Positions 53,215 to 63,627 of a stretch of DNA of 64,000 nt are shown here, one piece after another. Made by a program: the position numbers and the translations under genes. The notes under the pieces were generated by a model. That model saw only the letters and a list, made by a program, of their open reading frames with translations, was not told where the DNA came from and made no database searches. Every line of letters starts with the position of its first letter. Positions within the stretch are counted from its first letter, which is position 1. This DNA is from Pseudolactococcus piscium (GTDB taxonomy: Bacteria > Bacillota > Bacilli > Lactobacillales > Streptococcaceae), in assembly GCF_002441695.1 (NCBI RefSeq), contig NZ_JXJW01000003.1:1-64000 (forward strand), read 5' to 3'.

Positions 53215-55164
53215 ATGAAAATTCAGGATTTGTTACAAAGTAACGCGATGATTCTATCGCTCTCTGCAACTGATAAAGCAGGTGCAATTTCAGAAATGGT
53301 TCAAAAATTAGTCGATACAGGCTATGTGACTGATTTTGAGCAATTTAAAGCTGGTATTCTGGCTCGTGAAGCGCTCACGTCTACTGGACTTGGTGAAGGT
53401 ATTGCGATGCCTCACAGCAAAAATACAGCTGTAAAAGAAGCCGTTGTCTTATTTGCTAAAAAAGAGGGTGGTCTTGATTATGAATCACTTGATGGTCAGC
53501 CAACAGATTTATTCTTTATGATTGCTGCTCCAGAAGGGGCTAATGATACGCATTTAGCAGCACTTGCTGAACTATCTAAGTATCTTATGAAAGACGGATT
53601 TGCGGATGCACTTCGTACGAAGACAACATCAGCAGATGTACTTGCGACATTTGATGCTGCCCAAGCAGATGCAGTAGAAGAAGTTAGCACACCAGTAAAT
53701 GCTGATCAAGACTTTATCGTTGCCGTAACAGCATGTACAACAGGTATTGCCCATACTTATATGGCTGAAGAAGCACTTAAAAAACAAGCTAAAGAAATGG
53801 GTGTTAGCATCAAAGTTGAAACCAACGGGGCATCTGGTGTTGGTAACAGATTGACAGCTGATGACATCAAAAAAGCAAAAGGGGTTATCATCGCAGCTGA
53901 TAAAGCGGTTGAGATGGAACGTTTTGACGGTAAACCATTGATTTCTAAACCAGTTGCAGCGGGTATTCGTGAGCCAGAAAACTTGATCAATCAAGCAGTA
54001 TCTGGCAATTTACCACGTTATAAAGCAACAGGAGAAAGCACAGAAGACAGCTCAGAAGCTAAACTTAGTCTTGGTAAAGCTTTCTACAAACACTTGATGA
54101 GTGGTGTATCTAGTATGTTACCATTCGTTATCGGTGGTGGGATTGCAATTGCAATCGCATTCTTGATTGATAATGCCATGGGTGTACCAAAAGATCAATT
54201 AAGCCACTTAGGTAGCTACCATGAACTTGCTTCAACCTTCAAACAAATGGGTGGTGCAGCATTTGGCTTCATGCTACCAGTTCTTGCAGGTTATATCGCC
54301 TACTCTATTGCTGAAAAACCAGGTCTTGTAGCTGGTTTTGTAGCTGGTGCGATTGCGTCAAATGGCCTAGCTTTTGGTAAAATACCATTTGCTAGTGGCG
54401 GTGACAAAACATTGGCACTTGCTGGTGTTCCATCAGGTTTCCTAGGCGCGCTCGTAGGTGGTTTCCTTGCGGGTGGTGTGATTCTTGTCCTAAGAAAAAT
54501 CTTTTCAAATGTGCCACGTTCACTTAACGGTATTATTTCCATCTTAATCTACCCAGTACTAGGTGTGTTGATAACTGGTTTCCTGATGTTGTTTGTCAAT
54601 ATTCCAATGGCAGCAATCAACAGTGGTCTTACTAACTTCCTGAACAGCCTTTCTGGTGCAAATGCAGTTGTGCTTGGTGCCATTCTTGGTGGTATGATGG
54701 CGATTGATATGGGTGGACCATTCAACAAAACAGCCTACGTATTTGGTACTGGTACACTTGCTGCAACTGTAGCAAGTGGTGGCTCTATCGTAATGGCATC
54801 TGTTATGGCAGGTGGTATGGTACCGCCTCTTGCAGTATTCGTTGCAACATTACTTTTCAAAAATAAATTCACTAAAGAAGAACAAAACTCTGGTTTAACA
54901 AATATTGTTATGGGACTTTCATTTATTACTGAGGGTGCGATTCCATTTGGTGCGGCTGACCCTGCTCGTGCGATTCCATCATTTGTTATCGGCTCTGCTG
55001 TAACAGGTGGTCTAGTTGGTGCCCTTGGTATCAAATTAATGGCACCTCACGGTGGTATCTTCGTAGTTGCTTTGACAAGTAACCCAATCATGTATTTAAT
55101 TGCAATCGCAATTGGTGCAGTACTCTCAGGTGTTATCTTTGGTAGCTTACGTAAAGCTAAATAA
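53215..55164 (+). CDS. fruA: PTS fructose transporter, fused IIA-IIB-IIC
   Basis: FruA imports fructose and phosphorylates it at C1. The 649-aa chain has IIA (about 1-150, phospho-His in IAMPHSK near 65), IIB (about 168-260, phospho-Cys in TACTTGIAHTYMAEE) and an eight-to-ten-helix IIC (about 290-645, with the GGPFNKTAY substrate loop near 500). AGAAAGG precedes the ATG. It takes phosphate from HPr encoded 4 kb upstream. Confidence 0.96.
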   Translation: MKIQDLLQSNAMILSLSATDKAGAISEMVQKLVDTGYVTDFEQFKAGILAREALTSTGLGEGIAMPHSKNTAVKEAVVLFAKKEGGLDYESLDGQPTDLFFMIAAPEGANDTHLAALAELSKYLMKDGFADALRTKTTSADVLATFDAAQADAVEEVSTPVNADQDFIVAVTACTTGIAHTYMAEEALKKQAKEMGVSIKVETNGASGVGNRLTADDIKKAKGVIIAADKAVEMERFDGKPLISKPVAAGIREPENLINQAVSGNLPRYKATGESTEDSSEAKLSLGKAFYKHLMSGVSSMLPFVIGGGIAIAIAFLIDNAMGVPKDQLSHLGSYHELASTFKQMGGAAFGFMLPVLAGYIAYSIAEKPGLVAGFVAGAIASNGLAFGKIPFASGGDKTLALAGVPSGFLGALVGGFLAGGVILVLRKIFSNVPRSLNGIISILIYPVLGVLITGFLMLFVNIPMAAINSGLTNFLNSLSGANAVVLGAILGGMMAIDMGGPFNKTAYVFGTGTLAATVASGGSIVMASVMAGGMVPPLAVFVATLLFKNKFTKEEQNSGLTNIVMGLSFITEGAIPFGAADPARAIPSFVIGSAVTGGLVGALGIKLMAPHGGIFVVALTSNPIMYLIAIAIGAVLSGVIFGSLRKAK

Positions 55165-55195
55165 GCTGATACCTTTCCAACAGTTTTTTATCACA

Positions 55196-55226
55196 GAAAG
55201 AACGTCTAGATTAGGCGTTCTTTTTG
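55196..55226. terminator. Terminator between fruA and aspA
   Basis: AGAACG-CTA pairs with TAG-CGTTCT around a short loop with one or two mismatches, followed by TTTTTG on the plus strand. Confidence 0.65.
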
Positions 55227-55231
55227 TCTAC

Positions 55232-56629
55232 TTAGATAGCTAGTTTCTCGGGTTTCTTAATTAAGTAATCGATGCTCAGTAAGCCTTCCAATTGTGCAAC
55301 GGGTAGGATTTGCTTTTTAAATGCTAATTCTCGCACAGAGCATTTTGCTAGACGTGCTTCTTTGATTAAGCTTGCAGCAGTGGCATAGGAAAGAAATGGT
55401 GCAAGCGCTGTGATCATGAGATCACTTGACATCACGCTCTCATAACACTGACTTTTATTAGCCTGTAAGTCTTGTATGGCATGCGTTGTCAAGGTACGAA
55501 TCGCATTGGTTAATAAATCAATGGATGATAATATGTTTTGAAATAATATTGGCTCAAAAGCATTTAACTCAAGTTGTCCAGCTTCAATGGCAAAAGTTGC
55601 GGTAAGGTCATTGCCAATTACTTGAAAGGCGACTTGTGATACCATCTCCGGAATCACCGGATTAATTTTACCAGGCATAATAGACGAGCCAACTTGTTTG
55701 GCAGGCAACTGGATTTCAGATAAACCAGCTTGTGGGCCACTTGACATTAAGCGCAGATCATTTGCTAATTTTGAGATAGTCGTAGCGATACCTTTTAGTC
55801 GTCCAGATACTTGCATGAAACCATCTAAATTTTGTGTTGCGTCTATTAAGTTATCTGCTTGCCTCAGTGGTATGAAAAAATCTTGGTTGAGGATGGGCAC
55901 GACATGATCCAGATAGTAATGAGATGCGTTCATGCTTGTTCCGATAGCAGTCCCGCCTAAGTTGACTGTTGTAAGTTCAGACCTAACTGAGATGATTCTG
56001 TGATATTCACGCGCAATCACCTGCTGGTAAGCACCAAAGGTATCACCCAATGACAGTGGTAATGCATCTTGTAGTTGTGTTCGACCAACCTTGATCACAT
56101 CTTGAAATGCGACTGATTTTTGCTCAAGCGCTTTAGCTAGTTTATGAAGTTCGTTTTCTAGTGGGACTAGTGACTCTAGAATTGCCATTTTGCCTGCAGT
56201 CGGGAAGACGTCATTTGTTGATTGAGATTGATTGACATGATCATTAGGGTTGATGATTGCATAATTTCCGAGAGTTTCACCAAGTATCTCGAGTGACCGA
56301 TTGGCAATCACTTCATTGACATTCATATTTGCTGAAGTCCCTGCACCACCTTGTATGGCATCTACGATGAATTGATCGGCAAACTTTCCAGAAATGATAT
56401 CTTGACAAGCTTGAATCATAGCAGTTGCTTTATGGTCATCAAGTTCTTTACTCTGTTGATGGCTAATTGCCGCTGCTTTTTTTATTTTAGCCATATTTTT
56501 GATCAGCAAGGGGTGCATTTTTTGATGACTGATTTTAAAATTTTCGCTAGCTCTTTGCGTATGAATACCGTAGTAAGCATATACAGGAATGGCTCTTGTG
56601 CCTAGGCTATCTTTTTCAATTCTCGTCAT
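55232..56629 (-). CDS. aspA: Aspartate ammonia-lyase
   Basis: AspA splits aspartate to fumarate and ammonia. The 465-aa protein has the superfamily signature GSSIMPGKINPVIPE near 314-328 with the mobile catalytic loop, GGAGTSANMNVNEVIANR near 96 and NDHVNQSQSTNDVFPT near 130. Fumarase shares these folds, but the N-terminal pattern and length favour aspartase. It is divergent from an AsnC/Lrp regulator, a natural pairing for an amino-acid enzyme. Confidence 0.88.
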   Translation of the reverse strand: MTRIEKDSLGTRAIPVYAYYGIHTQRASENFKISHQKMHPLLIKNMAKIKKAAAISHQQSKELDDHKATAMIQACQDIISGKFADQFIVDAIQGGAGTSANMNVNEVIANRSLEILGETLGNYAIINPNDHVNQSQSTNDVFPTAGKMAILESLVPLENELHKLAKALEQKSVAFQDVIKVGRTQLQDALPLSLGDTFGAYQQVIAREYHRIISVRSELTTVNLGGTAIGTSMNASHYYLDHVVPILNQDFFIPLRQADNLIDATQNLDGFMQVSGRLKGIATTISKLANDLRLMSSGPQAGLSEIQLPAKQVGSSIMPGKINPVIPEMVSQVAFQVIGNDLTATFAIEAGQLELNAFEPILFQNILSSIDLLTNAIRTLTTHAIQDLQANKSQCYESVMSSDLMITALAPFLSYATAASLIKEARLAKCSVRELAFKKQILPVAQLEGLLSIDYLIKKPEKLAI

Positions 56630-56840
56630 AATTGTCTCCCTATCAGGTTTGGTTTATTTAGTTAATAGAGTAAAGCTTATCATACCAGCTAGTTTGTCAC
56701 AATAGCTTAAGTGAAATGCTGACCTAAATGCGGTATATCGTATTTTTTGATTAAGAAAATAAAGTTATAGCTTGGATTATGATAGAATAGCTTTAGGTAA
56801 TCAAGAAAAAATAAGCGAAAAATGGAAAGCGACGGGTGAT

Positions 56841-57284
56841 ATGGACGATATCGATATGACACTATTAAATACATTGCAAAAAGAGGGACGGGCGTCTTTA
56901 AAAAATCTTGCGGCGACCTGCTTTATTTCTTCTCCAGCAGTATCAGCTAGACTCCAGCGTTTAGAGAGAAAAGGGATTATACAGGGCTATCAAGGCATTT
57001 TAGACTATAAAAAAATGGGCTATCATATTAAGGCTTACGTGAGCTTAGAAGTCAAACCAACAGATAAACCAGCCTTTTATCCATTTATTGAGGCTTGTCC
57101 TAATGTATTGGCGTGTGACTGTGTTACAGGGCCGTATTCGATGTTACTAAAAGTTGTCTTTCCGAGCACAGATGAATTAGATGGCTTCATAGGGTTACTA
57201 CAAAAGTTTGGTCAGACACAAACACAGATTGTCTTTTCAACTCCTGTTGCATCGCGTGGCTTGATTCAGGAGTTAGGCGAATAG
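56841..57284 (+). CDS. Lrp/AsnC-family transcriptional regulator
   Basis: The 147-aa protein has an N-terminal helix-turn-helix (LKNLAATCFISSPAVSARLQRLERKGII near 18-45) and a C-terminal RAM ligand-binding domain. ATG 56841 follows GGGTGAT, which pairs with the extended 16S anti-SD; a TTG at 56772 would overlap the promoter-like TGATAGAAT (56780-56788). Its place opposite aspA suggests it controls amino-acid use; the ligand is unknown. Confidence 0.85.
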   Translation: MDDIDMTLLNTLQKEGRASLKNLAATCFISSPAVSARLQRLERKGIIQGYQGILDYKKMGYHIKAYVSLEVKPTDKPAFYPFIEACPNVLACDCVTGPYSMLLKVVFPSTDELDGFIGLLQKFGQTQTQIVFSTPVASRGLIQELGE

Positions 57285-57485
57285 CTCAGCGTTATTTGCT
57301 TACTTGATGCCATAATCAGGTTCATCCTCCCCCTGGATGTACCACGAATAGGATGTCACCCTGACAAGCATATGCAGTCAGAATATGGTAAACTATTGAC
57401 AAGCTCATGCTAAAGTAGAGGTGATAGGCATGAGTCGTTAATGTCATTTGTTGCCTAAGCAGGCATAATTTGGAGGTAATTAAAG

Positions 57486-58421
57486 ATGATTGCAATCATG
57501 CATGACTTATCAGAAAAAGAAAAAGCACATTATGAAGCCTTATTTTCAGCGTCGATCATCACAGTTGATAAGCAATTAATAGATACATATCCTGATATTG
57601 TCATATTGGTATCGAAGCCGGTTGTATCTGCTGAATTTTTAGCTCACTTTCCAAATTTAAAGCTAGTATTTACAGTTTCAGCCGGTGTAAATAAGATGCC
57701 GTTTGCTTATCTTGAGGCACACAACATTATTTTGGCAAATAGTAGTGGCTTACATGCCGAACATATGTCAGAGCATGCATTGGCTATGATGTTGGTCCAT
57801 ACACGTCAACTGACGCTTGCCATAAAAAATCAGGAGCAGCATCACTGGTCTCATGCTTCGGGTGTGTTTTCGAGCATTCAAGGGAAAAGCCTTTGTATTG
57901 TTGGCGCGGGTTCTATTGGTGATGCACTGGCTCGTAAGGCAACAGCTCTGGGTATGCGTGTCACAGGTGTGTCAAGAAGCGGTAAGGCAAATACACTATA
58001 TGACAAGATATATCAAACAGGTGAGCTGACCACTGCTGTTGCAATGGCTGATATCGTTGTCTTATTAGTCCCATTAACGCCTGAGACACACCATCTCTTT
58101 AATGCGTCAGTTTTCTCAGCCATGAAAAAGCACAGTATGTTTATCAATATCTCACGTGGTGGGACAGTTGACGAGGCGGCACTTGTCACAGCATTGACGG
58201 ATGGAACACTCGCATTTTGCGGGTTAGATGTATTTAGTCAAGAGCCTTTAGGGGAGGAGTCTGTATTTTGGGATATGCCAAATGTCTTGATCACCCCTCA
58301 TACGGCTGGGGAAATCGATGATTACTTTGACCGTGCCATGCAGATTTTTAAAGATGTCTTGACAGATTTTAGAGCAGGGACTGCTGTTAAAAATCAAGTC
58401 GATTTAGCACAAGGTTATTAA
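57486..58421 (+). CDS. D-2-hydroxyacid dehydrogenase (NAD-dependent)
   Basis: The 311-aa protein has the Rossmann motif IVGAGSIGDALARKA near 139, the catalytic Arg in NISRGGTVDE near 223, Glu in FSQEPLGEE near 257 and His in TPHTAGE near 276. Such enzymes reduce 2-oxoacids such as oxoisocaproate, phenylpyruvate or glyoxylate; the sequence does not settle which. GGAGG lies 8 nt before the ATG. Confidence 0.88.
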   Translation: MIAIMHDLSEKEKAHYEALFSASIITVDKQLIDTYPDIVILVSKPVVSAEFLAHFPNLKLVFTVSAGVNKMPFAYLEAHNIILANSSGLHAEHMSEHALAMMLVHTRQLTLAIKNQEQHHWSHASGVFSSIQGKSLCIVGAGSIGDALARKATALGMRVTGVSRSGKANTLYDKIYQTGELTTAVAMADIVVLLVPLTPETHHLFNASVFSAMKKHSMFINISRGGTVDEAALVTALTDGTLAFCGLDVFSQEPLGEESVFWDMPNVLITPHTAGEIDDYFDRAMQIFKDVLTDFRAGTAVKNQVDLAQGY

Positions 58422-58465
58422 CAAATACAAATCAGATTAGCCGACGCAAACCTTGAGTCTGTCGC

Positions 58466-58507
58466 AAAAAAAGATACTATCCAATGTTTGGACAGTATCT
58501 TTTTTTA
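58466..58507. terminator. Bidirectional terminator before lysS
   Basis: AAAAAAGATACT-TCCA pairs with TGGA-AGTATCTTTTTT around ATGTT, with T runs on both strands between converging genes. Confidence 0.85.
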
Positions 58508-58533
58508 TTAAGGTAGTGCGAGTAGCACAAGGC

Positions 58534-60033
<1,500 letters not shown>

Positions 60034-60243
60034 TCAAAAGTTCATTGCTCTTATTTTACCATATTATAGTAGCTTTGTGTAGATAGTGCCGTCAAAATCA
60101 TGCCTGGGACTTTACTCGTATTGCTTTGTGTAACCTTGGTTACCTATCTTCAAAAATGGGCATTTATAATGAGCGGGTTAATGAGCATACATGGAGGATG
60201 GGGAGATCACAAAAACTGGTAGGAGATTAAGTTGCGCCATATA

Positions 60244-60275
60244 AAAAAACTTACCGCTTTACAAGTGGCAAGTCT
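60244..60275 (-). terminator. Terminator of the alpha/beta hydrolase gene
   Basis: On the minus strand ACTTGCC pairs with GGTAAGT (one G-T pair), followed by seven T residues. Confidence 0.7.
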
Positions 60276-60288
60276 TTTCGTGTTATGC

Positions 60289-61224
60289 TTACTTAACTGG
60301 TTCATAGATTGCTAAAAACTCAGCAACTTTGGCATAGTAGCCAGCTTTATCAACTTTGAGTGCTTGGGCATGCTTGGCACCTTTTACAATCCAGCGCATC
60401 TTAGGGCCTTTAGTTGCTGCGTAATTCTCGTCTACCATGGCTGTGGGCACGAAATCATCCGCATCCCCATGAATAAATAGTGCAGGGAGTTTATTATGAG
60501 ACAGTGCGACAACAGAACTTGCTTCTGGACTGCCATAAGTAAAGCCAGCTCTTAGTTTTGATATGGCAGATACTTCATATAAAATCGGGAAGGCTGGTAG
60601 GTTATACATATCTTTTGCCTGATAGCTTAATTCATCCCAGACAGAAGTATAGCCACAATCTTCAATAATCGCCTTGACATTTTTTGGCATATCTTTTCCA
60701 GAAGCCATCATAACAGTCGCTGCGCCCATAGAAACGCCGAAATAAGTAATCTCAGATTGAGGATTGCTTTTGACGAGTTTATCGGTCCATTTGATCAAAT
60801 CACGACTATCTGTTACACCATAGCCGATTATTTTACCCTCAGACTCGCCATGTGCACGGTTATCCGGCATCAAAACATTATAGCCGAGTTTATGGAAGAG
60901 CATGCCGTAAGCAGACATTTCTTCTTCTTTCTTGGCATTAAAGCCATGCACAACGATGACGGTCTTATCCGTCTTGGTTTCAGCTGGGACATACCAAGAT
61001 TTAAGCGTCAAGTCATCATTAGTCAAGGTTAAGGTCTTTTTCTCAAGCTTCAGGAAGTCCTTTTCATCTTGATAAAGCGGGGAAGACTTTGGGGTTTCCT
61101 TAACAGTAATAAAGGATTTTTTGCCTCGAACTTGGGCAACGTTGAAGAAGTAAAAGCTTGCACCGACTGAGCCGATAACTAGCACGATTAGGAGACAGAG
61201 TATCACTTTAAATAATGTTTTCAT
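60289..61224 (-). CDS. Membrane-anchored alpha/beta hydrolase
   Basis: The 311-aa protein has one N-terminal membrane helix (about 5-26) and an extracellular or surface-facing alpha/beta hydrolase domain: HGFNAKKEE oxyanion loop near 96, nucleophile Ser in FGVSMGAATV near 168, Asp in HGDADDFVP near 251 and His in GAKHAQ near 281. It resembles the YqkD/FrsA-like group. Substrate unknown. The start is at the first ATG after an AT-rich leader. Confidence 0.85.
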   Translation of the reverse strand: MKTLFKVILCLLIVLVIGSVGASFYFFNVAQVRGKKSFITVKETPKSSPLYQDEKDFLKLEKKTLTLTNDDLTLKSWYVPAETKTDKTVIVVHGFNAKKEEEMSAYGMLFHKLGYNVLMPDNRAHGESEGKIIGYGVTDSRDLIKWTDKLVKSNPQSEITYFGVSMGAATVMMASGKDMPKNVKAIIEDCGYTSVWDELSYQAKDMYNLPAFPILYEVSAISKLRAGFTYGSPEASSVVALSHNKLPALFIHGDADDFVPTAMVDENYAATKGPKMRWIVKGAKHAQALKVDKAGYYAKVAEFLAIYEPVK

Positions 61225-61305
61225 TTTTTAATTATATCAAAATATGACCGTATTACCAGCTAACTAGTACTAGAAATATCATTGGTGGTTTTGTATCTTA
61301 AATTT

Positions 61306-61334
61306 TTGACAAGTCAGCCAGTTCATCGTATAAT
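61306..61334 (+). promoter_or_regulatory. Promoter of the marR-ABC operon
   Basis: TTGACA (61306-61311) and TATAAT (61329-61334) are perfect consensus boxes with a 17-bp spacer. Confidence 0.88.
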
Positions 61335-61338
61335 TGTT

Positions 61339-61369
61339 ATCATGCTAACAGTTATATAGCTAACATGAT
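61339..61369. promoter_or_regulatory. Putative MarR operator
   Basis: ATCATGCTAAC and GCTAACATGAT lie around AGTTATATA; ATCATG and CATGAT are perfectly inverted and GCTAACA is also repeated directly. It covers the transcription start, the typical place for autorepression. Confidence 0.65.
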
Positions 61370-61385
61370 GAATAAAGGAGTTAAA

Positions 61386-61862
61386 ATGAACACAGGAAAC
61401 ATCGGTACCGAGTTGCGAGAATTGAATATCTCTTTATTACGATATGTCGCAAAAAATAAAGCGAAAGACAAGGCCGATTGCGATGCTAATGATAATCAGG
61501 ACCATCCAGGTAAGCTACATGGCTTACAAATTTGGGTGATAGATTATTTGATTAAACATCAAGGTGAAGATGTCTTTCAAAGAGATTTGGAAAAGGAATT
61601 CGTCATGAGACGCCCCACAGCAACAACCTTCATTAAGAAATTGGAGCAAGGCGGCTTAATCCGACGTGAAACAGTTGCCTACGATGCCAGACTTAAAAAG
61701 TTGATTTTGACTGATAAAGCGCTTGGCATGCAAGAGATGATGATGGAACGCAAAAAAATGTTTGAAACAGTTTTACGTGCAGATTTGTCGGAAGATGAAA
61801 TTCGTCAGTTCGTTGCAACGATTCAAAAAATAAAAAGAAATTTAGGAGGCGAACATGTTTAA
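61386..61862 (+). CDS. MarR-family regulator (RcrR-like)
   Basis: The 158-aa protein has the MarR winged helix (QRDLEKEFVMRRPTATTFIKKLEQGGLIRRE near 70-100, wing DARLKK). AAGGAG lies 5 nt before ATG 61386. Its stop overlaps the ABC exporter start by 8 nt. A MarR gene coupled to two ABC exporter genes is the layout of rcrRPQ of Streptococcus mutans, tied to stress tolerance and competence; orthology is likely but not proven here. Confidence 0.88.
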   Translation: MNTGNIGTELRELNISLLRYVAKNKAKDKADCDANDNQDHPGKLHGLQIWVIDYLIKHQGEDVFQRDLEKEFVMRRPTATTFIKKLEQGGLIRRETVAYDARLKKLILTDKALGMQEMMMERKKMFETVLRADLSEDEIRQFVATIQKIKRNLGGEHV

Positions 61863-63627
61863 AATACTGAAAAAGCTCACTGGAAAAGAGCTTCGCTATG
61901 TTGGCATTAGCCTTATTTTTATCATCACACAGGTCTATTTGGACTTGAAATTACCTGATTATATGAGTAAGGTCACAAAATTAATCCAAGAAAAAGGCAC
62001 GACTGTTTCTCAGATTTTTGATCAGGGGAAATGGATGGTGCTGTGCGCTTTAGGCTCGCTTGCAGCAGCAATCGTCGTCGGCTATTTTGCGGCTCGTGTT
62101 GCAGCAGGTCTGTCACGAACGCTTCGTCACGACGTCTACCATCAGGTATCTGAGTACTCGATGGCGGAGATCAATCAATTTTCAACAGCTAGTTTGATAA
62201 CTCGCTCGACAAATGATATTACACAAGTGCAAATGTTTGTTGCCATGGGCTTACAGCTCATTATAAAAGCGCCAATTACAGCAGTATGGGCCATTTTTAA
62301 GATTGCAGATAAGTCTTGGGAATGGACGACAGCGCTAGGTGTTGCGGTACTATTTATCTTGGTTGCCATTAGTATTATCGTCACCCTTGCCATGCCAAGA
62401 TTTAAGATTATCCAAAAGTTAACGGATAAATTGAACTCGGTTACCCGAGAAAATTTGACAGGGATTCATGTTGTACGTGCCTATAATGCAGAAGGCTATC
62501 AAACAGAAAAATTTGAACGTGCGAATGCGGATATCACATCAACAAATTTATTTATTCAACGCGTCATGGCCTTCATGATGCCCATGATGTCGATGGTTTC
62601 ATCAGGCCTTTCAGTTGCTGTTTATCTGATTGGTGCGACGATCATCAAAAATGCAGCGATTGGTACACCAGGGAATTCTCCACGGATTAATTTATTTTCT
62701 GATATGGTCGTCTTTACGTCTTATGGGATGCAAGTCGTGATGGCCTTCATGATGCTGACGATGATTTTCATCATGATGCCACGTGCTAATGTGTCTGCTG
62801 GCCGGATTAATGAGGTGATCGATACAGACTCATCTATCAAAAACGGTACGAAAGATGGCGATGCTGCAACAGAAGTTGGGACAGTTGAGTTTAAGAACGT
62901 CTACTTCCAATATGCAGATGCTTCTGAACATGTCATCGAAGGCATATCTTTTAAGGCAAATAAAGGGGAAACTGTCGCCTTTATCGGCTCTACAGGCTCT
63001 GGTAAATCCACATTAATTAATCTTATTCCGCGTTACTATGATGTCACAGCAGGTCAAGTATTGGTTGATGGTGTCAATGTTAAGGACTATACGGAAAATG
63101 CCCTACATAATAAAATGGGCTTTATCCCGCAAAAACCAGTCATGTTTAATGGGACGATTCGATCAAACTTGGCATTTGGGACAAATGCAGGTGGTGACTT
63201 AACGGATGATGCCCTTATGTCAGCAGTCCGTCTTGCACAAGCAGAAGAATTTGTCACAAAAAATGAAAAGGGCTTGGATGCTGAAATTTCACAAGGTGGG
63301 CTCAACCTTTCTGGTGGTCAAAAACAACGCCTTGCAATTGCGCGTGCCTTAGCACGTCGACCAGAGATTCTGGTATTTGATGATAGTTTCTCAGCACTGG
63401 ATTATAAGACTGACCGTGTTTTACGGGATACCTTGAACCGCGAAACTGCAGAGACGACAAAATTAATTGTCGCACAGCGTATTGGGACGATTATTGATGC
63501 AGATCAAATTATTGTGTTGGACAAAGGTAAGGTAGTTGGTCATGGGACACATACTGAACTGTTAGCAAGCAATCCAGTCTACCAAGAAATTGCTTATTCA
63601 CAACTATCTAAGGAGGAGTTAGCCTAA
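61855..63627 (+). CDS. ABC exporter subunit (RcrP-like)
   Basis: The 590-aa half-transporter has six membrane helices and an ATPase domain: Walker A GSTGSGKST near 378, signature LSGGQKQRL near 484 and Walker B ILVFDDSFSALD near 504, where the catalytic Glu is Asp. This marks the degenerate half of a heterodimer. GGAGG precedes the ATG inside marR. The stop overlaps the next gene as TAATG. Probable job: export of peptides or toxic compounds. Confidence 0.9.
   Translation: MFKILKKLTGKELRYVGISLIFIITQVYLDLKLPDYMSKVTKLIQEKGTTVSQIFDQGKWMVLCALGSLAAAIVVGYFAARVAAGLSRTLRHDVYHQVSEYSMAEINQFSTASLITRSTNDITQVQMFVAMGLQLIIKAPITAVWAIFKIADKSWEWTTALGVAVLFILVAISIIVTLAMPRFKIIQKLTDKLNSVTRENLTGIHVVRAYNAEGYQTEKFERANADITSTNLFIQRVMAFMMPMMSMVSSGLSVAVYLIGATIIKNAAIGTPGNSPRINLFSDMVVFTSYGMQVVMAFMMLTMIFIMMPRANVSAGRINEVIDTDSSIKNGTKDGDAATEVGTVEFKNVYFQYADASEHVIEGISFKANKGETVAFIGSTGSGKSTLINLIPRYYDVTAGQVLVDGVNVKDYTENALHNKMGFIPQKPVMFNGTIRSNLAFGTNAGGDLTDDALMSAVRLAQAEEFVTKNEKGLDAEISQGGLNLSGGQKQRLAIARALARRPEILVFDDSFSALDYKTDRVLRDTLNRETAETTKLIVAQRIGTIIDADQIIVLDKGKVVGHGTHTELLASNPVYQEIAYSQLSKEELA

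Noticed and set aside
57410-57445. Ribosome site GAGGTGAT followed by a start codon before the D-2-hydroxyacid dehydrogenase
   Set aside because: The frame is only three codons long and stops at once; the real gene has its own site at 57472-57477.
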